From Dryas octopetala (taxonomy: Eukaryota; Streptophyta; Magnoliopsida; Rosales; Rosaceae): DNA of 64,000 nucleotides. Made by a program: the position numbers and the translations under genes. Position 1 is the first letter of the stretch; the number at the start of each line of letters is the position of its first letter. The notes beneath the pieces were generated by a model. That model was given only the letters and a program-made list of their open reading frames with translations, made no database searches and was not told the origin of the DNA. Shown one piece after another: positions 1 to 11,050 of the stretch. The stretch spans positions 27,927,489 to 27,991,488 of the forward strand of contig OY992832.1 in the NCBI GenBank assembly GCA_963921425.1. The letters run 5' to 3'.

Positions 1-659
1 AAAAAAAACATAGTTAGTAGTAACGTTAATTAATAATTACTTGGACCGACCGACTTAAAGAGTGTGATGGAGCTAGTAGACGTAGAGGCCTCAGGCCTCA
101 CTAGTAGTGCACAGCTTCTTGTGTATGCACCTATCTATCTGTAGTAAATACATTTGTTACTACTTTCAAACCTAGTTGGGTGTCCCTTTACGGGGTAGAT
201 GAACGTATGTGATGTTCACCCGTACTTTTGGTGTAGATGACATACGCATTCACGATTTGGACTGATCCAGTGGAGCGGTCTTGCAACTTGTCAACTTCAG
301 CAATTTGCTCTAGTATTCTCAAAGTCTCTAAGCAGGTTAAAACATTTGTTTGGCTTATTTTGTGAACTTTGGATATTCAGGTAGACATGTGAACCCTATA
401 TATATTTTTGAACTTGTGGTTTAGTTTATCCTATATCTTTTGCAAACCCAATTGTAATTTTACCAGTGTACATAATATCTTGAATAGTTTTTTCTCTGAT
501 GGGATTGTAATTTTGGAATCAGCTGTTTTGTACAAATACTAAAAGGTTACTACTTAAACACTAAGTAGCCTTGTCGGGTTGGTTTATGTAAATGTTTTAT
601 ATATATATATATATATATTTTTTTTTTTGCTGCTAATCTACCTTTGATCCAACCAGTTT

Positions 660-1930
660 GTTATTAAAATGGACTTAACGTTTTCTATAGAACTTGGGAC
701 GACAATATCTTGTCGATTAGGTGTTGTACTCTCGGGATCCTTAGAGTACATGCCGCTGTCACGTATCGGGGTTTTGGGACTTGACAAGTTAGACTTGTTT
801 CAGGAACTTTATGGGGACATATCATTGAAAAGAATGGTCATGCTGAAACTCTACTGAAAGTTATTTCTTTTTCAGACTTGGATTTCCAGTTAGCCAGAGA
901 CAAAATTTTGGATGTTGGTGATTTGAACGGTGCACTATGAAAAGGAGAAGCTCTGGAATCCAAGTAGGGGGAATGTCACACCCAGTCTAGAGATTGTTTT
1001 TGTGGATGTTTTAAATTATGTTTGCACTTCTATCTATTGCATGGTTTTACGATTGAATGGTATTAGCTTTTGCGATATATGTTTATTTTTTATGACTTGA
1101 GATAAAGTGTCACCTTACGTGACTACAGTTTCGATCCCATAAACCTCTGGAGGTGGTTGTACAGGTGTTAAGCCTATGTAGTATAGTTGTACGAATAGAT
1201 GGTTAGCATATGCAATATAGTTGTGGAGGCGGTTAGCCCAGAAAGTACAATCAAACGAACGGGCAGTTAACCCATGCACTACAATTGTATAAACGAGAGG
1301 TTCAATTCGCCCATGAAGTACAATTGTATAACGGGCAGTTAACCCTTACAGTACAACCAAGAATGGATACTTTCACTACATTTCAACTTTTACTAATGTC
1401 AGGGGTAAGGGTAGTTGGTCCATAAGGATCGGTCATCATGTATGATTTTTTGAGCGCTTTGTTTTTTAGTAAATGTTTGCAAAAGTTGTGTGAGCATGAT
1501 AACTGTTTTCATTCTCAAAGATTATAGCCTAAGGATTTGTTGTGCATTTTTTTCCATGTCCCCATCAAAAAAATATTTTCAAACCTAGATAGAGTTCTTT
1601 AAGGAGAAGCTATGAACTTATGTGATGCTTACCCCCTACTTTTTTATGTTCCTTGTTATTGTACTTATTTTTAGGGATAGTGCACATAAAAGGGGCAAAT
1701 TTGGATGGAGGTTGTACGGATTAGCATTAGTGGACCAGTCAATCCCTTCCCTATGTTTTGATGATCCCCACACTATTGCTATGGAGTTGGTTCTAAGTTC
1801 TATTTACCTTGATCTATTTTTAAAGTAGTGTTTGTATGGTTTTGAAATTCCTCTTCTTAAAAAATTTTGTATTTCAAGTTTTGTATTTATTTTTTAAGGT
1901 GTTACTCGAACTATTGTAACTTTGGGGGTT
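660..1930 (+). mobile_element. Probable Ty3/gypsy 3' end remnant (polypurine tract plus LTR start)
   Basis: A purine run, AAGTAGGGGGAA, at about 962-973 is followed directly by TGTCACACCC at 974. That pairing is typical of the polypurine tract/LTR junction of plant gypsy elements. The sequence before it has a short open frame (669-857) with no recognised domain. No matching upstream LTR or target duplication is visible. A roughly 70-base segment beginning TTTCAAACCTAG at 165 recurs, diverged, near 1577, so part of the region is internally duplicated. Confidence 0.3.
1140..1375. repeat. Degenerate minisatellite
   Basis: About five imperfect units of 45-60 bp share the words GGGCAGTTAACCC and GTACAATTGTA. 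It lies inside the probable gypsy LTR remnant and resembles in layout the minisatellites inside the better-preserved gypsy LTRs of this window, although the sequence is different. Confidence 0.6.
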
Positions 1931-2950
1931 TGTTTTTTATGAAAATTTTTCAATTTGACTCACATTTTTATGCTGTGTATTTAATTACTCTAATTCAACA
2001 CATTTTACTAAATCAAATGGCTTAACCTATTTTAGCAGTATTCGAGAATTTTAACACTGGGATCACAGGGGTTAAGGACTTGAGTATTCGATCTCAAGAT
2101 AGGTGTCACTATATATTAAGTACCGTATTTAAATCATGATCCATATTGTCTCCTATCAATCCCTTTAACTGTGCAAATTACGAATAAAATAGAATCGATC
2201 ATCATCCAATGCTCCCCTACAATGAAAGGGATTGTACATTCCTAAAATGTCTCGATCATAAATTACCTCTCTTCAAGTTAAATGCTTTCCCCCTAAAATC
2301 TTAAAATGCTACTTAATTTGTTCGCACGGACATGGAAGAAATTAAATCATTAACAACAACGATCTTTACTGTATATGTGATTGTAAAAAGCTGGGTGTTT
2401 AAGGTGAACTCTTACTATATCAAGCATTCAATAAATTAAATTTCTTCATGTGGTTGGTTCGGAAATAATAAGGGCTTCAATTATTGTGTACGTACTATTT
2501 GGCCTCTAGTTCATCATTTTGTTGCAGAGTACGTCGTGGCATGTGGTTTTGAACAGTAAAAGTGATAATTGAGATAGGGTAGATAGGTGCATGCACAAGA
2601 ACCTGTGCACTACTGGTGAGGTCTGAGCCCACTACGTCTACTCTCCATCACACTCTTTAACTTGGTCGGTCCAAGTAATTACTACGTAACTACTAACTGT
2701 GTTTTAATTTCATGTTAAATAAAAAAAAAAAAAAAAAGCCAATGGGGAACTTTGTGAAAGAGAGGCCCAAGAGGTAATGATATGCACCTACCACATCCTG
2801 ACAGGGCAGCAAGCTATTAAATTACTACTTGCTGTACATGTAATAGTCAACTTTAAGAAAGCAATACCAGTTTCATACAACGTCATTTTAAAGGCATAGA
2901 TTTGATAGGATAAATGAGACAATACTAGGAAAGTCAAGTAATACAAAAAA

Positions 2951-3497
2951 AGAGGAAATTACAGATTTATTCCATTTATTTTATATTTAGTTCAATTTTG
3001 GTTTATAATCTTTTTTAAGTTTTGTTTTGGTCCACTAATTGTTCCACTTGTTTAATAAAGGTTCAGATTTGTTTTCTCAAATTTAGTCTGTCTTTTATCC
3101 TATCAAATCTCACATAAATTCAGCAAACATATACTTGTTTAAAAGCTATGCATCTCTTCTTTACAACCACATATAGATCATTCAAATTGGAGTTCTAAAA
3201 CTCAAGATGATTGACCCCAAAGTAGGGTACCCGAAACTGCCAAGTTTTCAAATTTCACTCAATCTCAATTCTCTTAGATTCTAATACTCCAAATTGATTC
3301 CTATGACTAAGAAATAATGAAATATAACTTAGACTTCAATTATAATTGAAGAAAACATAACCCAAAAGATTTAAAGTCACAAATCTGGACCTTTATTGAA
3401 TAAGTGAAACAATTAATGGACCAAAACAGAACTTAAAAAAAATCGTGGACCAAAATTGAATTAGGTATAAAATAAGTGGACCAAATCTATAATTTTC
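2951..3497. mobile_element. Foldback MITE
   Basis: The two ends are inverted copies of each other. The left reads GAAATTACAGATTTATTCC and the right, in reverse complement, GAAAATTATAGATTTGGTCC, with pairing continuing for more than 100 bp. No coding capacity is present. An internal stretch with the words ATTCAGCAAAC and GCTATGCATCT is shared with the MITE at 61714-62354, so the two are probably members of related families. The target duplication is not clear. Confidence 0.55.
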
Positions 3498-3769
3498 TCT
3501 ATAAAAAGAAATATTTATATATATAGTACTCTTTACCAACATTAAGAATCGCACACCATTCATGAATATTGACCGCATGCATAATAAAACGTACCATATA
3601 TATATATAGTTCGAAGCAAGCTAGCTAGCTAGCTAGCTATACGATGGATTAGGGCTGGGTTTTTATACCGAGTTACCAAAAATTACCGACAACCGACCGA
3701 CTACTATACCGAAAAATACCGAACTAGCCGGTTACCGATACCGATATGCGGTATTTATACCGATACCGA

Positions 3770-6599
3770 TGTAACGACCCGACCCAAATTTTCACTAGAA
3801 ATTTAAATTTTTATTATGATTTTTTTAAGAGGTTTATAAAAAAAGATGTTGGATTGTATTTTAAAGATTTTGAGATTTATTTGGAAAATAAAAAGGGTTT
3901 TGATTAAAATATTTATTTTTGTTTCAATTTAAGCTTGACCCAAAGTTGACTTTTAAAATAAATGGGTTTTCGACTTTGACTTTGGGTCCGTTAGATAGGT
4001 TTCGATCCCCCGAGTTCATAGACACGTAGCACGCTTCGATCCGAGTTACAGTTTGAAAGATATGGGCGTTTGAAGCGAGGGGTAATTTCGTAAAATGACA
4101 AATTGGGGTTTAAAAGTCAGATTTTCTAGAAATTTCTCTCTCTCTCTAGAACACTCTCTCTCTCCTTTATATCTCTCTCTCACCGCACTCTCTCTCTCCC
4201 TGTCTTCACTCCACCCCCGCACCCTCTCCCCTGCGCGCACCAGCCCCAGCTACCCCCACTCACCTCGCCGTCGACCGCCACTCGCCGACCTGGCCTCTGG
4301 CTCCGGCGAGCTTTCCCCCAGGCGCCGACCCCCCCGGCCTCCTCTCTCCCCGAGTTCTCTCTCTCTCCCTTTTCTCTGTGCGCGGCCAACCCAGCTACCC
4401 AGTCACTTTCGGCGGCTTTTCCATCGACCCCGACCACCGGCGACCTCCCACGTCGGCCGATCAGCTCAGCCGGCCCTCCTCCAGCCAGCCCAGCCGCGCG
4501 CACAGGAAACCCAGAAAACCAGCAGCTTGGCTCCCCTTGGTCTCGTTGGATTCTGACCAATTTCCGGCGCCAATCACCTCCATTTTAGGTGAGTTTTCTT
4601 CCTCTTCTATTGGGCTTTCACTTCCTTTCGTTTTGTAGTGTAAAAACCTTAGATTTAGAAACTTAAATTTTTGGATTATAGGGCCTTTTCGAATTTCCTT
4701 GGATTTCTGATTTGGGGGTTGTTAATTAGTGATGGTTTTTAACAAATTTCATCTCTAGGAAACCTATTGGATGTTTGGGATTAAAGATTTGAGTAGAATT
4801 GAGAAGTTGGATTGGCAAGGGTTGGAACCCATTTCGGGTTTGCTAAGGATTGGCTGAGTTTTGTGGTGATTTTTGGGGTGGAAGAATAAGTAAAGTTCGG
4901 ATTGCTTTTGGTCAGTGTTTGGGTGCTCTTCGGTTACCGAAACTAACCTTAAAATAAATCGCGGTTTTGTGCGTAGGCTATATTATATTTATGTTTTTAT
5001 ATTCGGATTGAGTTTGGGTAGAGCCGAGTAGTTTTCGAGGAAGGAGGGAGTGTTTAATTTGGGATTTTTGGTGAGTACGTAATTGAATCGTTGAGATGAA
5101 CAAGTAAGAGGCGTGATGTTAGGTTCGTTCACACACACACACCCTAATTGTGGTTGAGTCGAGATTAATGATATACCATATGGTTTTATTTATAGTGAGA
5201 CGACCGTAGGTCGAGACGATCCGGTGGAGAGTCGAAGCTAAGAATTTTATACTGTGAGTGGACTTTTATTTGTGAAAGCATTTTATGAACCTTATGAATT
5301 TACTTATTTGATTATCTCGAGTTTTAATTGAGAATGAGTAAATCAGAGTGGACTTTCGGGTTTTCTAGTAAGAGTATAGAAATTTATTAATTTTATTAAT
5401 CTTAATATCTTGAATCTGATTTGGGATTTGGTGAATAAATGTTGACATATGGATTTAAAGTTCTTTTGGGAAAATACAATGACAATTTATTTTTGGAAGT
5501 GGAAATGTTGTAAATTGAAAATGCAAGTATTGATCATATGAGCCTGCTCGTGCGGAGCGACCCTCCGTACGAGATTGTGGCCAGGATACGAGCCTGCTCG
5601 TGCGGAGTGACCCCTCCGTACGAGATTGTGGCCAGGATACGAGCCTGCTCGTGCGGAGTGACCCCTCCGTACGAGATTGTGGCCAGGATGTGAGCCTGCT
5701 CGTGCGGAGCGACCCTCCGTACGAGATTGTGGCCAGGATACGAGCCTGCTCGTGCGGAGTGACCCCTCCGTACGAGATTGTGGCCAGGATGTGAGCCTGC
5801 TCGTGCGGAGCGACCCTCCGTACGAGATTGTGGCCAGGATTTGAGCCTGCCCGTGCACGGGATTGTGGCCAGGACAATGTTTACAGTACGGGTATAAGTA
5901 TAGTGCAACTTTTAAGTATAAATGTTTTGAGAAAATCAGCTTACAAAGATAATTTCAGTTCAGAGTTGATATTTCTCAGCTTGAAAAGTTTTATTGCTTT
6001 TTTTTTCAGTGTATCAAGGTTTATTTGAGATGATTTTTAAAAAAATGGATTTGCTAAATGGTTTTAAAGTTGGGGGATTGCAAAGAACGATTGTGAAATC
6101 TTAGAGATTTTTATTTTAAGATTTCTAAAAGAATAAATAAATTTTATGTTTCGTTTTTTTTTTTAAATCCGTCCACTCGCTGAGTTGTCTCACAGTTTTT
6201 CTTGTTTTGCCTTAAATTGTTTCCCCCCAGGTAGTAGCTGGTGGAGGTCGAGCCAAACATGTCGAGGCAGTTACATCCATATTCCTTCTCGGACCAGTAG
6301 GCGTCATTCTATTTTTCGATGTAAAATTTCCTTGTAATAGAATAGCAGGTCTGATAACCACTCTAAATATTAAGTTGGATTCTCTGTGAAATTGTTGGGT
6401 CTGAGACCCTATTTGGTTGTGGTAGAGGTGGTTGCTTTTTAGAAGTGTTTTTAACAGGTTTTGAAAAGTCTGGGTTAGTCCATTTTCAGAGGAGGTTCTG
6501 CCGAATTTTCGGTAGGATTTTCCTTGATTTTGGATTCCCGCAGGATCCCTCCGGGTTTCAGGGTGGGTTTCAGGGTGGAATCCGGGGGCGGTCCTGTCA
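3770..6599 (+). repeat. 5' LTR of the gypsy element (2.83 kb)
   Basis: Runs from TGTAACG to CCTGTCA. Inside it are a CT-rich block (4130-4200), a GC-rich block (4190-4560) that reads open in several frames but codes for nothing recognisable, and a minisatellite (5538-5870). Related LTRs occur at 8251, 15028 (inverted), 22651, 40080 (inverted) and 63244 (inverted). Confidence 0.88.
5538..5870. repeat. Minisatellite, ~49-bp unit, about seven copies
   Basis: Each unit has the arms CTCGTGCGGAG and CTCCGTACGAG around a 5-6-base loop, so every copy can form an 11-bp hairpin with one mismatch. Each unit ends in GATTGTGGCCAGGAT. The copies are nearly identical and differ mostly in one base of the loop and at the unit junction. 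The array lies about 730 bp from the LTR 3' end. It makes several long overlapping open frames on both strands, which are by-products of the repeat. Confidence 0.93.
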
Positions 6600-6602
6600 A
6601 CT

Positions 6603-6614
6603 TGGTATCAGAGC
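6603..6614 (+). other. Primer-binding site (initiator tRNA-Met)
   Basis: TGGTATCAGAGC sits four bases after the 5' LTR end. This is the standard plant primer-binding site complementary to the 3' end of initiator methionine tRNA. Confidence 0.9.
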
Positions 6615-6696
6615 ATTAGGTTTAAGTTTCCTGTAGACTCCGCACCTTCTGTGCATCCTTCGGTGTACAAAAAGGTCTTTCTCCGCTACTATAGAT

Positions 6697-8235
6697 ATGG
6701 CTCCTTGACGTGGCCGACCTCAAAGTAGACTATGGTAAGTTTATGGGGGTAGATTTAATACAATTAACGGGAGTGTTACGTTTGCGGTATGCTGGTATTA
6801 CAATTTGGGTCGTACTCGTGAGGATTTCTTTGATAATCGGTAATTACGAAATTGAGAGTGCGTTGTTTAAATGTTTCAGTACTTCGTTTGAAGCCCATTC
6901 GAGGAAATCAAGTTGGAATTTTATGGAATTTAACGGTATTGTAATTATAGATTTCCCTAGAGATTAAGTATCGAAGATGTGACACAGTGAAGCTTAGTTA
7001 AACTCTGATGGTTTACAATAAAGATGGCGAAGGATAGATGCTTGTGTATTAGGACAAATATTTTATAATAATGATTAAGGGATAAATGAATTGTTTTGGG
7101 AATCTAGTGAGGACAATGAAGGAAATTGAGAAGAGAGACGTGACTTAAAGGAATGATAGGAGAAATTAGAAGGTGGTAGGCATATGGGAAGCAAGAGATC
7201 CAAGTATTGGATTTAAGTAAGGGTTGATATTAGAAGAGGAGGGACATCACAAAGTGATGACATATGAAGTGATGTTTTTATTTAAGAGAGTAAGCTTGAA
7301 ATTGTTGTAATTCCATTAAAATAGCTTTCTTAACTTGGGGCATGTGAGTACTCGATGGATTGATGATAACTTATGGATGGTAATGAGGAGCTAGACCATT
7401 TTGGAGACATAAGTATCTTGTGATGGAAGTCTGGGTAGTTGGAGTTGAGATAGACCTGAATACATCACACATTGCTAAGGAAATGATAGAAGCTTGAGGG
7501 TGACCCCTTAGTTCACGATCATAATTTATTTCTCATTTTCATGGATACGTAAGAAATGGTGTGGAAGAAGTAGTAATTAACGATACTTGAAGTCGCGATC
7601 ATATTTTATGTTGGATACATTTATAGATCAAAGGGTTAATCAGAGTAGCGCAACGGAAGCGTAGTGGTGCCCAGTCCAGCCATGTCAGTAGAAGTGGAGA
7701 ACAATAGAGGGGTCAGCCAGGACGCCCCAGAGCCCAGGGCACAGTCTTCGCCATGACGGAGCAGGACGCGTTGGTTTCACCGGACTTCATCATGGGTACA
7801 TTATCTAACTTTGAGCATGATTCAATATTTTCGATAGACTTCAGGACACACACACACTCTAGTTTGTCACATATTCGTGTTTTGAGTAAACTTTCTAGAT
7901 TTATGGGTTAGAGTTGCTTTCAAATGATTTAAAGGTTTTAAACGGATTTATTTCGTTATGGTTTTATCCCTGGAAACTTTATCTAAGGTTTGGCGTTTCT
8001 ATCACATTTTCAAGTTTTTATTTTTAAGGCTTACTTAATTTATTTAAGTTCGTTGTAGAGTGATTTTCTTAGTTTAAATATCCTTGGTTTTCTCGAACGG
8101 AAGGAAATGTCAAATTCACACATATTTCAACTTATGGTTGTTAAAAGGAGGTTTGATTTGATGGGTGATAAGAATTTTACAACTACAATTGACTTAAATT
8201 AAGATTTTCTACTAAATTTCGAGGACGAAATTTTT
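6697..8235 (+). pseudogene. Remnant gypsy gag/protease region
   Basis: An ATG at 6697 begins a frame reading MAP-stop-RGRP, where many plant gypsy gag proteins start MAP(R)RGRP. The TGA at 6706-6708 therefore looks like a CGA-to-TGA change in codon 4. No continuous frame follows. A stretch near 7765-7880 reads like the start of the aspartic protease region (a GTL...IFSIDF...SSLSH pattern), with the active-site triplet no longer clear. The stretch just before the polypurine tract has the GAGGACGAAATTTTTGTAAG context usual at the end of such elements. Nearly all of pol is missing. Small ORFs here do not match any known protein. Confidence 0.5.
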
Positions 8236-8237
8236 GT

Positions 8238-8250
8238 AAGGGGGGAAGGT
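8238..8250 (+). other. Polypurine tract
   Basis: AAGGGGGGAAGG lies immediately upstream of the 3' LTR start, the normal position of the plus-strand primer for gypsy reverse transcription. Confidence 0.85.
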
Positions 8251-9049
8251 TGTAACGACCCGACCCAAATTTTTACTAGAAATTTAAATTTTTATTATGA
8301 TTTTTTTAAGAGGTTTATAAAAAAAAGATGTTGGATTGTATTTTAAAGATTTTGAGATTTATTTGGAAAATAAAAAGGGTTTTGATTTAAATATTTATTT
8401 TTGTTTCAATTTAAGCTTGACCCAAAGTTGACTTTTAAAATAAATGGGTTTTCGACTTTGACTTTGGGTCCGTTAGATAGGTTTCGATCCCCCGAGTTCA
8501 TAGACACGTAGCACGCTTCGATCCGAGTTACAGTTTGAAAGATATGGGCGTTTGAAGCGAGGGGTAATTTCGTAAAATGACAAATTGGGGTTTAAAAGTC
8601 AGATTTTCTAGAAATTTCTCTCTCTCTCTAGAACACTCTCTCTCTCCTTTATATCTCTCTCTCACCGCACTCTCTCTCTCCCTGTCTTCACTCCACCCCC
8701 GCACCCTCTCCCCTGCGCGCACTAGCCCCAGCTACCCCCACTCACCTCGCCGTCGACCGCCACTCGCCGACCTGGCCTCTGGCTCCGGCGAGCTTTCCCC
8801 CAGGCGCCGACCCCCCCGGCCTCCTCTCTCCCCGAGTTCTCTCTCTCTCCCTTTTCTCTGTGCGCGGCCAACCCAGCTACCCAGTCACTTTCGGCGGCTT
8901 TTAACAGGTTTTGAAAAGTCTAGGTTAGTCCATTTTCAGAGGAGGTTCTGCCGAATTTTCGGTAGGATTTTCCTTGATTTTGGATTCCCGCAGGATCCCT
9001 CCGGGTTTCAGGGCGGGTTTCAGGGTGGAATCCGGGGGCGGTCCTGTCA
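8251..9049 (+). repeat. 3' LTR of the gypsy element with a 2-kb internal deletion
   Basis: It matches the 5' LTR from its start to 4420, then jumps to 6453, so 5' LTR bases 4421-6452 (about 2.03 kb, including the minisatellite) are absent. A TTTT run is present at both break points, which fits a microhomology-type deletion. The end and the target duplication are intact. Confidence 0.88.
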
Positions 9050-9114
9050 ACCGATGATTTCGGTAACGGTATTGGTTTACAAAACCCGGTACCGACGGTA
9101 TACTGATACCGACC

Positions 9115-10340
9115 GTATATTAAAAAAATATAATTAAAATAATTCATTTTTATACATTTCTATACTATATTGATATACCCTAAATAAAAAATACTAAAAT
9201 ACTAAATACCTTTCTATATAATTTCTAATTTTATATAATACATTTCTAATTTTCTATAATTTATATAAAACATATATAAATTTATAAACCCTATAACTTA
9301 TTAACTTATATGTTTTTTAATTTATATGATACCGTTTCTATATATGTTTTTTAACTTATTAACTTATATGTTTTTTAACCCTAAACCCATTTCTATATAA
9401 AAACTAATTAAAAATATCCTAAACCCTAATATTATACTAAATTATAAACCCTATATAGTATATGTATATGATATCTCATACTAAATTACTAATTTCTATA
9501 CCTTAATAGTCTAATACTATAAATTTATACTTCATAGATTCATAGTTGGTAACTTAGAGTTTGGTATATAGTATATAGTATAATACTATAATATGATATA
9601 ATACGGTATAATATGGTATAGTATAGTATAATATGATAATATTAGTAATTTAATTAGTATATTGTATAATATGATATAATATAGTAAAATATGGTATAAT
9701 ATATTAATATCAATATGGACTATGGAGTTATGGACTATTTATGATTTATGTAATTACCTCAATCATAAATGTATAATATAGTATAATATATTATTATTAG
9801 TATATGGTATTAGTCATTTAGCCTAACAGCCCTATTAGGTAATATACTAATGTAGTATACTAATATACTAATAATGTAATATACTAATATCGTATATACT
9901 AAATAGTAAATAGTAAATAATATATAGTTATATAACTTATATTATATACTATATACTATATACTAAATAGTGTATAGTATTTACTAATATACTATAAAAG
10001 TATAAAGTAGTAAAGTAATATAGACTATATAGTATTAACTATTAAGTATATACTATATACATTAATACATTATAGAAGTATAGAGTATAGGCTATACTGC
10101 TATAGTGCTATACCCTAAGGTTTATGATATAATTAATGATATAAATTAAAAAACATATAGACTATTAAGTATTAACTATATACTATAAAAATTTAAAAAA
10201 CATATAAATTATAGGGTTTAGTATTTATAAGTTATAAGTTATAAATTTATAGTATATACTATATAGTAAGTTAGTAACTAGTAACTAGTTAACTACTAAC
10301 TATAAGTATAAACTATAAACTATAAACTATAAATTTAAAA
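9115..10340. repeat. AT-rich low-complexity part of the hAT element
   Basis: About 1.2 kb made almost entirely of words such as TATAGTATA, ACTATAAAC and ATATACTA. No gene is visible. It is followed by a run of AAACCCCAAA-like words to about 10560. Confidence 0.75.
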
Positions 10341-10589
10341 ACATATGTAATAAAAATAAAAAACTTCAAACCCCAACCAAACCCCAATTGAAATTTGACC
10401 CCAAAAAACCCTAAACCCCCAAAGTCCAAACCCCAAACGAAACCCCAAAATACCCTAATCCTATTGTTCATAAATTTATAATTTCATAATGTCTAAACCC
10501 CAAAATCAAGGGGCATTTTAGTAATTTTGTAACCTAGGATTTAAAACCCCAAAATCAAAAATCAGAAATCATTCCTGATTTCTCCAAAA

Positions 10590-11050
10590 AAACACCCGCA
10601 CCCACCCTTTCTCTCTCTTCTAGCTATTTCCGGCGAGAACTTCGCCGTCCAGAGGCCAATGCCGGCGAGACCACTTCCATCCTTCTCCTCTCTTCTCCCT
10701 CTTCCTCCCCATGTCTATCACCCATCCACAAAACAAGCCACCGCGCCGAATCGGCGCTTGACAGAGCCGACTCTTTGCGGTGGGGATCCGCCGACTCCGG
10801 CAGATTTGAGGTGCCGGATCACCCCAGGATCATTCCCCTTGATGCACTGGGTTCAGTGGTGCCTTCAGATGTCTCACCCGACCTCCAGCGCTGGAAATTC
10901 GAAGGAAGAAAGCCGACGGCTAGCCGTCGTCGAGTTTTGGTTTCCCAGCGCCTCTCTCTTCGATCTGCCGCCCTCCGGCAATGGCTGGTGATGAGATTGA
11001 GCTCATCATGCTCGACTACTCGCCCTCCTCCTCCCCTCTCTCCCTTTGGT
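10590..11050 (+). other. GC-rich segment inside the hAT element, possible captured gene 5' end
   Basis: This block contrasts sharply with the AT-rich sequence before it. It begins with a CT-rich leader (CTTTCTCTCTCTTC), has the word CCGGCGAGAA, and then an ATG at 10659 that opens a 110-codon frame to 10991 with no recognised domain. The layout looks like a plant promoter/leader/first-exon capture, but similar GC-rich leaders also occur as native parts of transposons, so this is only a suggestion. Confidence 0.25.

Larger units (their letters stand above)
1..2703. mobile_element. Segment bounded by ~126-bp inverted repeats (possible MULE-like element)
   Basis: The stretch at about 9-134 is repeated in reverse complement at about 2578-2703 with scattered mismatches. 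Both arms carry ATTACTTGGACCGACC, GAGTGTGATGGAG and TAGTGCACAG in the same order. Long terminal inverted repeats like these are typical of Mutator-like elements, but no transposase is visible and the outer flank of the left arm lies off the window, so a target duplication cannot be read. The outer ~70 bp of the arm also occurs at 18283 and 18482, upstream of the desaturase. The arms could therefore be a dispersed or duplicated promoter fragment and not a transposon end. Confidence 0.45.
3770..9049 (+). mobile_element. Ty3/gypsy LTR retrotransposon, gutted, non-autonomous
   Basis: The element starts TGTAACGACCCGACCC and ends GCGGTCCTGTCA. It is flanked by the 5-bp duplication ACCGA at 3765-3769 and 9050-9054. 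A primer-binding site and a polypurine tract are in the correct places. The internal region is only about 1.65 kb, with gag and protease traces but no reverse transcriptase or integrase. The two LTRs match at nearly every position where they align (my count is roughly 7 differences in 800 bases), so insertion was recent and movement must have relied on proteins from elsewhere. The sequence around the polypurine tract resembles Del/Tekay-type chromoviruses; that clade assignment is an inference. Confidence 0.88.

Noticed and set aside
669-857. 62-residue frame near the left end
   Set aside because: It has no recognised domain and lies in a region that reads as transposon remnant.
4095-4638. 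Open frames in the GC/CT-rich block, repeated at 8577-9137
   Set aside because: They lie in LTR sequence, are open on both strands, and are biased only because of CT and GC composition.
5538-5870. Regular direct repeats suggesting a CRISPR array
   Set aside because: The units are contiguous with no unique spacers, lie inside a plant LTR, and the genome is eukaryotic.
5455-5908. Overlapping 120-140-residue open frames on the minus strand
   Set aside because: They are translations of the 49-bp minisatellite in three frames, with no start context or domain.
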